DNA from: Candidatus Gallipaludibacter merdavium
Lineage (GTDB): Bacteria > Bacteroidota > Bacteroidia > Bacteroidales > Paludibacteraceae
DNA: 64,000 nt
Direction of reading: 5' to 3'
Assembly (NCBI GenBank): GCA_017694875.1
Contig: JADIMG010000004.1
Span: 1-64,000, forward strand
The notes beneath the pieces were generated by a model. That model saw nothing but the letters and a program-made list of their open reading frames with translations. It did no database searches and had not been told where the DNA came from. A program made the position numbers and the translations under genes. Below, one piece after another: positions 44,847 through 53,458 of this stretch (position 1 is the first letter of the stretch; the number at the start of each line of letters is the position of its first letter).

Positions 44847-44885
44847 GCGGAACAGAAAGCCGACCCACAGGCCTTTCTGCTCCGT
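44847..44885 (-). terminator. imperfect hairpin after the aminotransferase
   Basis: GCGGAACAGAAAGCC (about 44848-44862) pairs imperfectly with the segment 44870-44884 across an 8-nt loop, about 25 nt past the aminotransferase stop on the minus strand. The rest of 44618-44846 shows no gene. Confidence 0.5.
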
Positions 44886-44909
44886 TTCAACCGATTTAGT
44901 ATCGTATCA

Positions 44910-46103
44910 TCATTGCAACAAAGCCAAAGCTTGTTTGATTCTCCTAAAAGCCTCGATGATTGTTTCATCGGCAGTTGCATAAGACATCCGTATGTAATCA
45001 GGCGCACCGAAAGCATCACCGCCTACACAAGCAACATGCCCCACTTCAAGCAGGAACATGGCCAAATCGTTGGAATTGGTGATGGTCTTGCCATTATAGG
45101 ATTTTCCATAAAACGCCGAACAGCGAGGGAACACATAAAATGCTCCTTGCGGGTTATTGATTTGCAGGCCAGGAATTTCGCCTATGAGCTGGAGCACCAG
45201 ATTACGACGACGCAAAAAAGCCAATCGCATTTCCTCTACACAAGTCTGGTTGTCGCCATATGCAGCTTCTGCAGCCTTTTGAGCAATGGATGAGGGACCG
45301 GAAGTGTATTGTCCCTGTAGGGTATTACATGCCTTTGCGATGGCAAGCGGAGCTGCCATCCATCCGAGACGCCAACCGGTCATGGCATAGGCCTTGGACA
45401 CACCGTTGACAATTACCACACGGTCATGGATTGCAGGAAACTGCGCCAAACTGGCATGAGAACCTACGTAATTGATATGTTCATAAATCTCATCGGATAT
45501 GACATATATATTTGGATACTTTTCCAATACCGCCGCAATAGCCCGTAACTCATCATGCGTATAAACACTACCTGTCGGGTTGGAAGGAGAACAGAGAATC
45601 AGCACTTTCGTATTAGGCGTAATGACCTGCTGCAATTGCTCTGGAGTAATTTTGAAGTCCTGCTCTATGGAAGTCGAAATATAAACCGATGTACCCTGTG
45701 CCAAGGTAACCATCTGCGGATAGCTCACCCAATAAGGAGCGGGAATAATCACCTCATCGCCAGGCGAAACAAGTGCCATAAGCACATTGCAAACAGATTG
45801 CTTGGCGCCATTGGAACATACAATCTGCTCCGGCTGATAGGTTAAGCCATTTTCGCGCAGCAACTTACCGCAAATTGCCTTGCGCAACGACAAGTAGCCT
45901 GGTACGGGAGAATAAAAGGAAAAATTGTCGTCTATTGCTTTGTGTGCGGCATCCTTGATATGTTGCGGTGTATTAAAATCCGGTTCACCCACACTGAGAT
46001 TAATAACATCGATACCTTGTGCCTTAAGTTCACTACTTTTTTGAGACATGGCCAAAGTGGCAGAAGGAGCCAAAGCCCTTAAACGCTCGGATAACAATAC
46101 CAT
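44910..46103 (-). CDS. pyridoxal-phosphate aminotransferase, aspartate aminotransferase type
   Basis: 397 aa, class I fold. INLSVGEPDFNTPQHI (substrate loop), SNGAKQSVCNVLMALVSPGD, LCSPSNPTGSVY (Asn binding PLP), VISDEIYEHINY (Asp and Tyr to PLP) and VNGVSKAYAMTGWRLGWMAA with the Schiff-base Lys near residue 237, then the C-terminal Arg in DYIRMSYATA. The closest characterised group is bacterial type Ib aspartate aminotransferase. It is monocistronic by appearance; CAAAGGTA at 46152-46159 is a candidate -7 box. Confidence 0.92.
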   Translation of the reverse strand: MVLLSERLRALAPSATLAMSQKSSELKAQGIDVINLSVGEPDFNTPQHIKDAAHKAIDDNFSFYSPVPGYLSLRKAICGKLLRENGLTYQPEQIVCSNGAKQSVCNVLMALVSPGDEVIIPAPYWVSYPQMVTLAQGTSVYISTSIEQDFKITPEQLQQVITPNTKVLILCSPSNPTGSVYTHDELRAIAAVLEKYPNIYVISDEIYEHINYVGSHASLAQFPAIHDRVVIVNGVSKAYAMTGWRLGWMAAPLAIAKACNTLQGQYTSGPSSIAQKAAEAAYGDNQTCVEEMRLAFLRRRNLVLQLIGEIPGLQINNPQGAFYVFPRCSAFYGKSYNGKTITNSNDLAMFLLEVGHVACVGGDAFGAPDYIRMSYATADETIIEAFRRIKQALALLQ

Positions 46104-46565
46104 AATTAATTAAGAGAGATGTTGAGAATAATACTTTTCTATACCTTGGCGCAAAGGTAAAGAAAAATCCGTAAGTTTTTGCTTGTCCAATGCGTTTTTT
46201 AGAAAGAAAAGGATTTGGAAGTAGCTTATTTGTAAAGCAAGCCAGAGAGGCAAATAAGAATACACTCATAAATAAAAGTTTTCAACAGGCAGAAAATCCT
46301 TCCTCACACCTCGTTCTTTTTTGACACTTTTCCATGAAATCAGATGTTTTCATGACAAAAATTCACTCCGAGAGGCCAACACATGAGTCGACAGAGTCGG
46401 CCGAATGTCGGCACAAAAGCTGCATGAAAGCTCTTCTGACAAAATGACTCGTCAGACAGGATATTTCTAACAAAATGACAATTCGAGTACAATTCAAATC
46501 GATTTCAACAAGGGGGAAGGAAGTAGTTTTCAACAAAAACTGAACAAGAATCAGACAGCAGAGCT

Positions 46566-46596
46566 TTTGCTACACCTGATAAAACCCATATCTTTG
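46566..46596 (+). promoter_or_regulatory. promoter of dnaB
   Basis: -33 TTTG (46566-46569), 19-nt spacer, -7 TATCTTTG (46589-46596), giving a leader of about 10 nt before the ATG at 46614. In the preceding stretch 46160-46560 I see no gene, only short direct repeats of ACAAAATGAC near 46438 and 46470. Confidence 0.78.
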
Positions 46597-46613
46597 CACC
46601 AAACAAAACTACC

Positions 46614-48167
46614 ATGGCAGAATCAGCAAAAAGGAATTACAAGAGAAAAGAGAGTGAGTATGTGCCCATCGGGCCAAACGAATTCGGGAAGTTGCCTCCT
46701 CAAGCGCCAGAGTTGGAAGAAGCCGTATTGGGCGCTATCATGGTGGAACGCGATGCCTACGCAACCGTAGCCGGTTTTCTGCGAGAACAACATTTCTACA
46801 AAGAAATACACCAATACATTTACCATGCCATCACCTCGCTGTCGAGCAAGCAAGAGCCGGTGGACATGCATACGGTGACGGAACAGCTTCGCAAGGACGG
46901 CAAGATAGAGCAAGTGGGCGGACCATATTATATTGCGTTGCTGACATCGAAAGTATCGTCAGCTGCCCACTTGGAATTTCATGCCCGCATCATTGTGCAG
47001 AAATACCTGGCACGCGAACTGATACGCATTTCTTCTGAAATACAAACAAAGGCTTTTGATGACCGCACGGACATTGACGACCTGATGCAAGAAGCTGAAG
47101 GAATGATGTTTCAAGTTTCGCAACAAAGCATGCAGCGTACCGTGGTGCAAATAGACCCTGTCATCAGCGAAGCCATAGACCGCATCAGACAGGCACAGAA
47201 AAGTGATGGTACGAGCGGTGTGCCGAGCGGTTTTCATGATTTGGACAAACTAACCTCCGGATGGCAAGCTTCAGACTTGATTATTATCGCTGCCCGTCCA
47301 GCCATGGGAAAAACCGCTTTTGTCTTGTCGATGATGCGCAATATGGCTGTGGATTACAAGCAACCGGTAGCATTGTTTTCGTTGGAAATGTCGAATGTGC
47401 AACTGGTCAACCGTTTATTGATGAATGTCTGCGAGATTGAAGGCGAAAAAATCAAAAACGGTCAGCTGAGCTATCATGAGTGGGCACAGCTGGATGCCAA
47501 AGTACAGGAATTGTACGGTGCCCCCATCTATGTGGACGACACTCCTAGCCTTTCCATATTTGAATTGCGAAGCAAAGCCCGCCGTCTGGCCCGAGAGAAA
47601 GGCATCAAATGTATCATCATCGACTATTTGCAGTTGATGAACGCAAGCGGTATGAACTTTGGCAGCCGTGAGCAGGAGGTAAGTATGATTTCGCGCTCGT
47701 TGAAAGGATTGGCCAAGGAGTTGAACATACCTATTATAGCCTTGTCACAGCTGAACCGTAGTGTGGAAAACCGTGGTGGAAGCACTACCGGACAAGACAC
47801 CAAACGCCCACAGTTGAGCGACTTGCGTGAATCGGGAGCCATAGAGCAAGATGCCGATATGGTATGCTTCATCCACCGTCCGGAATACTACCGGATTACA
47901 GAAGGGCCCAATGGTGAGGATTTACGCGGCAAGGCCTATATCATTGTGGCCAAGCACCGTAATGGTGCAACAGACGATGTATTGCTACGCTTCAAGAACA
48001 TCTATGCAAAATTCATGAACATTGAAGATGGAGACGAGAACCCTTATGCCACCTTCAGGTCGAAGCTAAACAACAACACTTCCGGCATGAAAGGAAATAC
48101 GGGTGGAATTAACCAAATGCCGGAAATGCCCGATTATGGCATTGGGAACGACAATCCGCCATTTTAG
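46614..48167 (+). CDS. dnaB: replicative DNA helicase
   Basis: 517 aa. N-terminal primase-interacting domain about 20-130 (PQAPELEEAVLGAIMVERDA). RecA-like motor: Walker A LIIIAARPAMGKTAFVLSMM (about 222-241), SLEMSNVQLVNRLL, Walker B IKCIIIDYLQLMN, PIIALSQLNRSVENRGG, SDLRESGAIEQDADMVCFIHR and the C-terminal arginine finger region. No intein is present. The hexamer unwinds DNA at the fork. Confidence 0.97.
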   Translation: MAESAKRNYKRKESEYVPIGPNEFGKLPPQAPELEEAVLGAIMVERDAYATVAGFLREQHFYKEIHQYIYHAITSLSSKQEPVDMHTVTEQLRKDGKIEQVGGPYYIALLTSKVSSAAHLEFHARIIVQKYLARELIRISSEIQTKAFDDRTDIDDLMQEAEGMMFQVSQQSMQRTVVQIDPVISEAIDRIRQAQKSDGTSGVPSGFHDLDKLTSGWQASDLIIIAARPAMGKTAFVLSMMRNMAVDYKQPVALFSLEMSNVQLVNRLLMNVCEIEGEKIKNGQLSYHEWAQLDAKVQELYGAPIYVDDTPSLSIFELRSKARRLAREKGIKCIIIDYLQLMNASGMNFGSREQEVSMISRSLKGLAKELNIPIIALSQLNRSVENRGGSTTGQDTKRPQLSDLRESGAIEQDADMVCFIHRPEYYRITEGPNGEDLRGKAYIIVAKHRNGATDDVLLRFKNIYAKFMNIEDGDENPYATFRSKLNNNTSGMKGNTGGINQMPEMPDYGIGNDNPPF

Positions 48168-48186
48168 CATATGGGATTTCATGGCA

Positions 48187-48217
48187 TTGCGTAATACAAT
48201 AAAAAAGTATATCTTTG
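48187..48217 (+). promoter_or_regulatory. promoter and leader of rpsA
   Basis: -33 TTG (48187-48189), 20-nt spacer, -7 TATCTTTG (48210-48217). The leader of about 80 nt before the ATG at 48307 contains a CCGtcggaggggcaactttCCGG-type stem at about 48260-48283, which may serve S1 autoregulation; that part is inference. Confidence 0.7.
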
Positions 48218-48306
48218 CAGCCGCATTATCAAAATGCAGTTAGTTCACTTAATGTTTAACCCGTCGGAGGGGCAACTTTCCGGCATAATTTCAAAAAATT
48301 CCACTA

Positions 48307-50172
48307 ATGGAAGAAAACAAAGAAAACATCGTTGAAGATGTAAAAAAGCCAGTAGTACCTGGTGATTTCGATTGGGATGCTTATGAGAAAGGCGACACTT
48401 TAACCAGCCAATCAAAAGAGGAGCTGACCAAATTGTATGACAAAACATTGAATGCCATCAAGGACAAAGAAGTTGTTGAAGGCACAGTAATCTCCATCAA
48501 CAAACGTGAGGTTGTTGTAAATGTAGGTTACAAATCAGACGGAATCGTACCTATGAGTGAGTTCCGTTACAATCCCGATTTGAAAGTTGGTGACAAGGTT
48601 GAGGTTTATGTAGAAAACCAGGAAGACAAGAAAGGTCAATTGATTTTGTCTCACAAGCAAGCACGCGCATCACGTTCTTGGGAGCGCGTAAATGCTGCTT
48701 TGGAGAACGACGAAATAGTAACCGGTTACATCAAATGCCGTACGAAAGGCGGTATGATTGTAGACATATTTGGAATCGAGGCATTCTTGCCAGGTTCACA
48801 AATTGACGTTAAACCTATCCGTGATTACGATGTATTTGTAGGCAAGACCATGGAATTCAAGATTGTCAAGATCAATCAGGAATTCAAGAATGTAGTTGTT
48901 TCACACAAGGCATTGATTGAAGCTGAACTGGAACAACAGAAACAGGAAATCATGAGCCGTCTGCAAAAAGGTCAGGTATTGGAAGGAACCGTTAAGAACA
49001 TCACTTCCTATGGTGCATTTATCGACTTGGGTGGTGTTGACGGTTTGATCCACATTACCGATTTGTCATGGGGTCGTGTATCTCATCCGGAAGACGTTGT
49101 TAAGCTTGACCAGAAATTGAACGTAGTAGTTCTTGAAGTGGACAACGACGAAAAGAAACGTATTGCTCTTGGCTTGAAACAATTGACTCCTCATCCATGG
49201 GATGCTTTGGATCCAAACTTGAAGGTTGGCGACAAAGTGAAAGGCAAAGTGGTTGTTATGGCTGATTACGGTGCATTCGTTGAAATTGCTCCAGGTGTAG
49301 AAGGTTTGATCCACGTATCAGAAATGAGCTGGTCACAACACTTGCGTTCTGCACAAGACTTCTTGAAGGTTGGTGACGAAGTAGAAGCCGTTATCCTGAC
49401 ACTTGACCGTGAAGAGCGTAAGATGTCTTTGGGTATCAAACAATTGAAACCAGATCCATGGGAAACTGTTGAGACCAAATATGCTGTCGGAACCCGCCAC
49501 ATGGCAAAAGTTCGCAACTTCACCAATTTCGGTGTATTTGTAGAAATCGAAGAAGGTGTAGATGGTTTAATCCACATTTCCGACTTGTCATGGACCAAGA
49601 AAATCAAACACCCATCAGAATTCACTCAGATTGGTGCAGAAATCGAAGTACAGGTATTGGAGATTGACAAGGAAAACCGCCGCTTAAGTCTTGGTCACAA
49701 GCAATTGGAAGAAAATCCATGGGGTGTATTGGAAAACACCTTTACAGTTGACAGTGTACATGAGGGAACGATCACAGAAATCAACGACAAGGGTGCCATC
49801 ATCGCCTTGCCTTATGGTGTTGAAGGATTCTCTCCATTGAAACAATTGGTAAAAGAAGACGGCAGCCAGGCTAAAGTGGGTGAAACTCTTCCATTCAAGG
49901 TAACAGAGTTCAACAAAGACTCAAAACGTATCATTCTTTCACATGTCCGCACTTACGATGACAGCAAGAAAGAAGAAAACGAGAACAAGAAACGCCGTTC
50001 CAAGAAAGAAGAAAGCCCAGCTACTCCAGCCTTGGAAAAGACCACTTTGGGTGATATCCAATCACTTTCTGAGCTGAAAGAACAGATGGATGCAGCCGCT
50101 TTGGAAAAATTGGCCGCAAAAGAAGCCAAGAAGGCATCAAAAGCAGCTCCTGAAGCTCCAGCCGCAGAATAA
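48307..50172 (+). CDS. rpsA: 30S ribosomal protein S1
   Basis: 621 aa. Six S1/OB-fold domains: about 60-125 (VVEGTVISINKREVVVNVGY), 140-205, 225-295 (VLEGTVKNITSYGAFIDLGG), 310-380, 395-465 (HMAKVRNFTNFGVFVEIEEG) and 480-550. The C-terminal tail of about 70 residues is charged and Lys/Ala-rich (KKRRSKKEESPATPALEKT... KEAKKASKAAPEAPAAE), longer than in E. coli S1 (557 aa). It brings mRNA to the ribosome, which matters in a lineage without strong Shine-Dalgarno sites. Confidence 0.95.
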   Translation: MEENKENIVEDVKKPVVPGDFDWDAYEKGDTLTSQSKEELTKLYDKTLNAIKDKEVVEGTVISINKREVVVNVGYKSDGIVPMSEFRYNPDLKVGDKVEVYVENQEDKKGQLILSHKQARASRSWERVNAALENDEIVTGYIKCRTKGGMIVDIFGIEAFLPGSQIDVKPIRDYDVFVGKTMEFKIVKINQEFKNVVVSHKALIEAELEQQKQEIMSRLQKGQVLEGTVKNITSYGAFIDLGGVDGLIHITDLSWGRVSHPEDVVKLDQKLNVVVLEVDNDEKKRIALGLKQLTPHPWDALDPNLKVGDKVKGKVVVMADYGAFVEIAPGVEGLIHVSEMSWSQHLRSAQDFLKVGDEVEAVILTLDREERKMSLGIKQLKPDPWETVETKYAVGTRHMAKVRNFTNFGVFVEIEEGVDGLIHISDLSWTKKIKHPSEFTQIGAEIEVQVLEIDKENRRLSLGHKQLEENPWGVLENTFTVDSVHEGTITEINDKGAIIALPYGVEGFSPLKQLVKEDGSQAKVGETLPFKVTEFNKDSKRIILSHVRTYDDSKKEENENKKRRSKKEESPATPALEKTTLGDIQSLSELKEQMDAAALEKLAAKEAKKASKAAPEAPAAE

Positions 50173-50196
50173 AACATTAATATGTTAGCAATAAGC

Positions 50197-50230
50197 AAAG
50201 GCGAACGTCCCTTCAAGGCCGTTCGCCTTT
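50197..50230 (+). terminator. terminator of rpsA
   Basis: AAAGGCGAACG (50197-50207) pairs perfectly with 50220-50230 across a 12-nt loop, 24 nt after the stop, followed by CATTTTGT. Confidence 0.82.
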
Positions 50231-50325
50231 CATTTTGTCAAAAGGCACAACCACATCAATTACACACAAATTCCACTGAATCACAATCGCTTGTCCGCAT
50301 ATTTTATTAAGAGGGTGGCATTTTG

Positions 50326-50356
50326 TTGTAAAATAGAAATATATTTCCTACCTTTG
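50326..50356 (+). promoter_or_regulatory. promoter of the Lrp-trpS pair
   Basis: -33 TTG (50326-50328), 20-nt spacer, -7 TACCTTTG (50349-50356), 32 nt before the ATG at 50389. Confidence 0.72.
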
Positions 50357-50388
50357 TCAATCGAAAACTCAAATAACCCAAAAACATT

Positions 50389-50856
50389 ATGGAAAAAACG
50401 ATTGATGAACTGGACCGTAGCATTCTACGCATCATCACCAAGAATGCTCGTATACCTTTTAAAGATGTAGCTGACGAATGCGGCGTATCAAGAGCAGCAG
50501 TGCACCAGCGCGTACAACGTCTGATAGAATTAGGCGTTATAACCGGCTCAAGCTACAATGTCAACCCGAAATGCTTAGGTTACCAAATGTGTGCATATGT
50601 AGGCATTATACTCGAAAAGGGTTCCATGTACAAAGATGTGATTGAAGCCCTGGACAACATTCCAGAAATCATCGAATCACAATATACATTAGGAGCGTAT
50701 TCCATATTAGTCAAGCTTTACGCGCGCAACGACGAACACCTGATGCGTTTGCTGAATGGCCAAATTCAAAGTATTCCCGGCGTAGCTTCAACAGAAACCC
50801 TGGTTTCGCTGGACCAGCGCATCAAACGTCAAATCCCCATTGAATTGAATAGATAG
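50389..50856 (+). CDS. Lrp/AsnC family transcriptional regulator
   Basis: 155 aa. N-terminal helix-turn-helix: ELDRSILRIITKNARIPFKD, VADECGVSRAAVHQRVQRLI, ELGVITGSS. The C-terminal RAM (ligand/oligomerisation) domain is about 70-150 (GYQMCAYVGIILEKGSMYKD, ESQYTLGAYSILVKLYARND, IPGVASTETLVSLDQ). It senses an amino acid or metabolite. It lies 20 nt before trpS, so it may be co-transcribed; control of amino-acid genes is a family expectation. Confidence 0.93.
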   Translation: MEKTIDELDRSILRIITKNARIPFKDVADECGVSRAAVHQRVQRLIELGVITGSSYNVNPKCLGYQMCAYVGIILEKGSMYKDVIEALDNIPEIIESQYTLGAYSILVKLYARNDEHLMRLLNGQIQSIPGVASTETLVSLDQRIKRQIPIELNR

Positions 50857-50876
50857 AGTAAAAGAAACAAATTGGC

Positions 50877-51863
50877 ATGGAAACAGTAGTAAGCGGCATT
50901 CGTCCGACTGGAAATCTGCACCTCGGCAATTATTTCGGTGCAGTAAAAAGTTTCATCAAAATGCAGGAAGACTATAACTGTTTTTTCTTTATAGCAGACT
51001 GGCATTCACTGACAACACATCCTCATCCCGAAAATATCCGTAAAAGTGTAAAAACCATTTTGGCAGAATATCTGGCCTGCGGCATTGACCCGGAAAAGGC
51101 CACTATATATGTGCAAAGTGACGTGAGGGAAGTTGTGGAACTATATTTATACTTCAACATGAACGCCTATTTGGGTGAACTGGAAAGGGTTACATCGTTT
51201 AAAGAGAAAGTGCGTAAACAACCGGACAACGTAAATGCGGGCCTACTCACCTATCCTACTCTGATGGCCGCCGACATACTGATTCATCACGCCCATAAAG
51301 TGCCTGTTGGCAAAGACCAGGAGCAGAACATGGAAATGGCGCGGAAATTTGCGCGCAGATTCAACACCATTTACAACGTTGAATATTTCAAGGAACCAGC
51401 CTCGTTCCATTTTTCGGAAAAAGCCATCAAGATACCAGGCTTGGACGGTTCGGGAAAGATGGGTAAAAGCGAAGGCAACGCCATCTATTTGATTGATGAT
51501 GAAACCACTATCCGCAAAAAGGTAATGAAAGCTGTAACTGACAGCGGTCCTACCGTTCCCAACAGTGAGAAACCGGATGTCATCCAAAACCTTTTCACGT
51601 TGATGGAAGTTGTATCAGACCCTTCCACCTTAGCCTACTTCAATGAGCAATACAACAATTGCGCTATCCGCTATGGTGACATGAAAAAGCAGTTGGCAGC
51701 AGACATTAACCAGTTTTGCGCCCCTATCCGCGAACGTATAGTGGATTTAAGCCAAAACAACGCATACATGGAAAAAGTGGCACGTGAAGGCGCAGAACGT
51801 GCTCGTGAGAGTGCAGCAAAGACACTGAGAGAAGTGAGGGAAATTATCGGTTTTAGAGCATAA
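50877..51863 (+). CDS. trpS: tryptophanyl-tRNA synthetase
   Basis: 328 aa class I synthetase. SGIRPTGNLHLGNYFGAVKS (HIGH-like signature, about 6-25), FIADWHSLT, LMAADILIHHAHKVPVGKDQ (Trp pocket and dimer), KIPGLDGSGKMGKSEGNAIY (KMSKS-like KMGKS) and DSGPTV. Charges tRNA-Trp. It follows the Lrp-type gene and ends before a 12-bp hairpin. Confidence 0.97.
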   Translation: METVVSGIRPTGNLHLGNYFGAVKSFIKMQEDYNCFFFIADWHSLTTHPHPENIRKSVKTILAEYLACGIDPEKATIYVQSDVREVVELYLYFNMNAYLGELERVTSFKEKVRKQPDNVNAGLLTYPTLMAADILIHHAHKVPVGKDQEQNMEMARKFARRFNTIYNVEYFKEPASFHFSEKAIKIPGLDGSGKMGKSEGNAIYLIDDETTIRKKVMKAVTDSGPTVPNSEKPDVIQNLFTLMEVVSDPSTLAYFNEQYNNCAIRYGDMKKQLAADINQFCAPIRERIVDLSQNNAYMEKVAREGAERARESAAKTLREVREIIGFRA

Positions 51864-51894
51864 TACCCCCTTTCTCATTCCAACATATTCCCCT

Positions 51895-51932
51895 ACAACC
51901 GCACGGCAATGTTAACATGTCCGTGCGGTTGT
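51895..51932 (+). terminator. terminator of trpS
   Basis: ACAACCGCACGG (51895-51906) and 51921-51932 form a perfect 12-bp stem with a 14-nt loop; the loop itself holds the palindrome ATGTTAACAT. GTTAATC follows. Confidence 0.75.
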
Positions 51933-51997
51933 GTTAATCATGGGTGTACAGGTGTGCATGGCATGATTATTGAATCTGTTTCAAAAAAACTCCGATT

Positions 51998-53425
51998 ATG
52001 AAAACACGTATTATTTTATTCATCTTTATGGCGGTTGTCACCTTGCATGCAACGGCACAGGCGTTTATAGATGACATCTATTATACTCCTGCCGACGCGA
52101 CCAAGGCAGCCCAAACACCAAAAGCAAAAGTAAAAAACGGCGCTAAAGAAATTATTTTCATTGGCGACACCCCTGTTGCTGCCAATACGACAGATACTCT
52201 TGACGCTGCCAGTACTGCCGCATTACAAGCCAGCAACTCTGCAACGACACAAGCAGGCGATACCATTGAACTGAGTGAAGGAACTTATTTGAATGGCTTT
52301 AACGGCTCTGTATCTGATATGGAATATGCCCAACGCATATACCGTTTCCACAATCCACGTTTGTCGATTCACATAAGTGACCCGGCGTATACCGATATAT
52401 ACTTCCTGGACGAAAGTTTATGGAACGTATACATTGACCCATACAATTACGCTTATGTTACTCCGACGTGGACCAATCCGTATTATTTTGACTACATGTA
52501 TCGTCCTTATTCTTATGGTAACTGGGCATGGATGTACAATCCATACGGTTTCTGGGGCTGGGACAGCTATTGGGGCTGGAACAGCTATTGGGGATTTTAC
52601 GCCGGTTGGGGCTATCCGTATTATTGGGGAGGCTGGTACGACCCATTTTTCGGGTATCCATATTGGCCTCATTGGCATCACCCTCATCATGGCCCGTATT
52701 ATGACCACTATGCCTATAACAGCGAAGGACAGAGCAGACGTTTAAACGGCACGCGTGTAAGCAGTAGCGTTGACAGAAATGCAGCTGTATTAAACAATCG
52801 TACATCGTATAGACAGGCTTCCCATACAACGTTGAGCAGCAACCGTGTATCCGGTACTAACCGCATTAGTACGGGTACATCCAACACCCGTCGAGCTGGA
52901 AGCATATCCACAGGTACGGCCAGCAGCAGTAGCAGACGTCTGGCTGCAACGAGCAGCAGTCAATCGAACCGTATCAATACGGCATCACGTACGGCCAACA
53001 ATAGCAGCTACAGCAGCAACAGCCGCCGTAGTGCTACCAGCAGTGCCAATATTTCCGCTACGACAGGAAGAAGCGGAAGTTCCGCAGTAAGCAGCTATAT
53101 GCGTAGCCAATCGGTAAATGGATATCGCACAAGCAGCAGTAGCAGTTACAGTACGCCTTACAGAACTTCCAGCACGAGAAGCAATTCGACGTACAGTCCA
53201 AACAGGAGCAGCAGTTCACGTAGCAGCAGTAGCAGTTATACGCCAAGGAGTTCATCCTCCTACCGCTCTAACAGTTCGTCTTCCTACCGCTCCAGTAGTC
53301 CATCCTACCGTTCCAGCAGCTCCTCGTTCCGTTCCAGCGGCTCGTCATACTCTGGCAGTCGTTCGTCGTACTCGGGTAGCCGCTCATCTGGCGGCAGCAG
53401 CCGTAGCTCAGGTAGCAGACGTTAA
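51998..53425 (+). CDS. secreted low-complexity protein: Trp/Tyr/Gly-rich core and Ser/Arg-rich tail
   Basis: 475 aa. Signal peptide KTRIILFIFMAVVTLHATA before QAFIDD. Residues about 30-130 are ordinary alpha/beta. About 140-245 is extremely aromatic (YMYRPYSYGNWAWMYNPYGF, WGWDSYWGWNSYWGFYAGWG) and ends with a His-rich stretch (HWHHPHHGPYYDHYAYN). About 250-475 is a Ser-, Arg- and Thr-rich tail with repeated SSSYRSS and SGSRSS units. Similar proteins occur widely in Bacteroidota without known function. The composition suggests an envelope or extracellular matrix-type protein, with possible metal binding by the His cluster. Start and stop are clear. Confidence 0.8.
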   Translation: MKTRIILFIFMAVVTLHATAQAFIDDIYYTPADATKAAQTPKAKVKNGAKEIIFIGDTPVAANTTDTLDAASTAALQASNSATTQAGDTIELSEGTYLNGFNGSVSDMEYAQRIYRFHNPRLSIHISDPAYTDIYFLDESLWNVYIDPYNYAYVTPTWTNPYYFDYMYRPYSYGNWAWMYNPYGFWGWDSYWGWNSYWGFYAGWGYPYYWGGWYDPFFGYPYWPHWHHPHHGPYYDHYAYNSEGQSRRLNGTRVSSSVDRNAAVLNNRTSYRQASHTTLSSNRVSGTNRISTGTSNTRRAGSISTGTASSSSRRLAATSSSQSNRINTASRTANNSSYSSNSRRSATSSANISATTGRSGSSAVSSYMRSQSVNGYRTSSSSSYSTPYRTSSTRSNSTYSPNRSSSSRSSSSSYTPRSSSSYRSNSSSSYRSSSPSYRSSSSSFRSSGSSYSGSRSSYSGSRSSGGSSRSSGSRR

Positions 53426-53458
53426 CCAATAGTCGAACTTGAATAAAAACAGAATACA

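Noticed and set aside
44682..45293. A 203-codon plus-strand frame.
   Set aside because: Most of it is antisense to the aminotransferase; no start context, signal or family motif.
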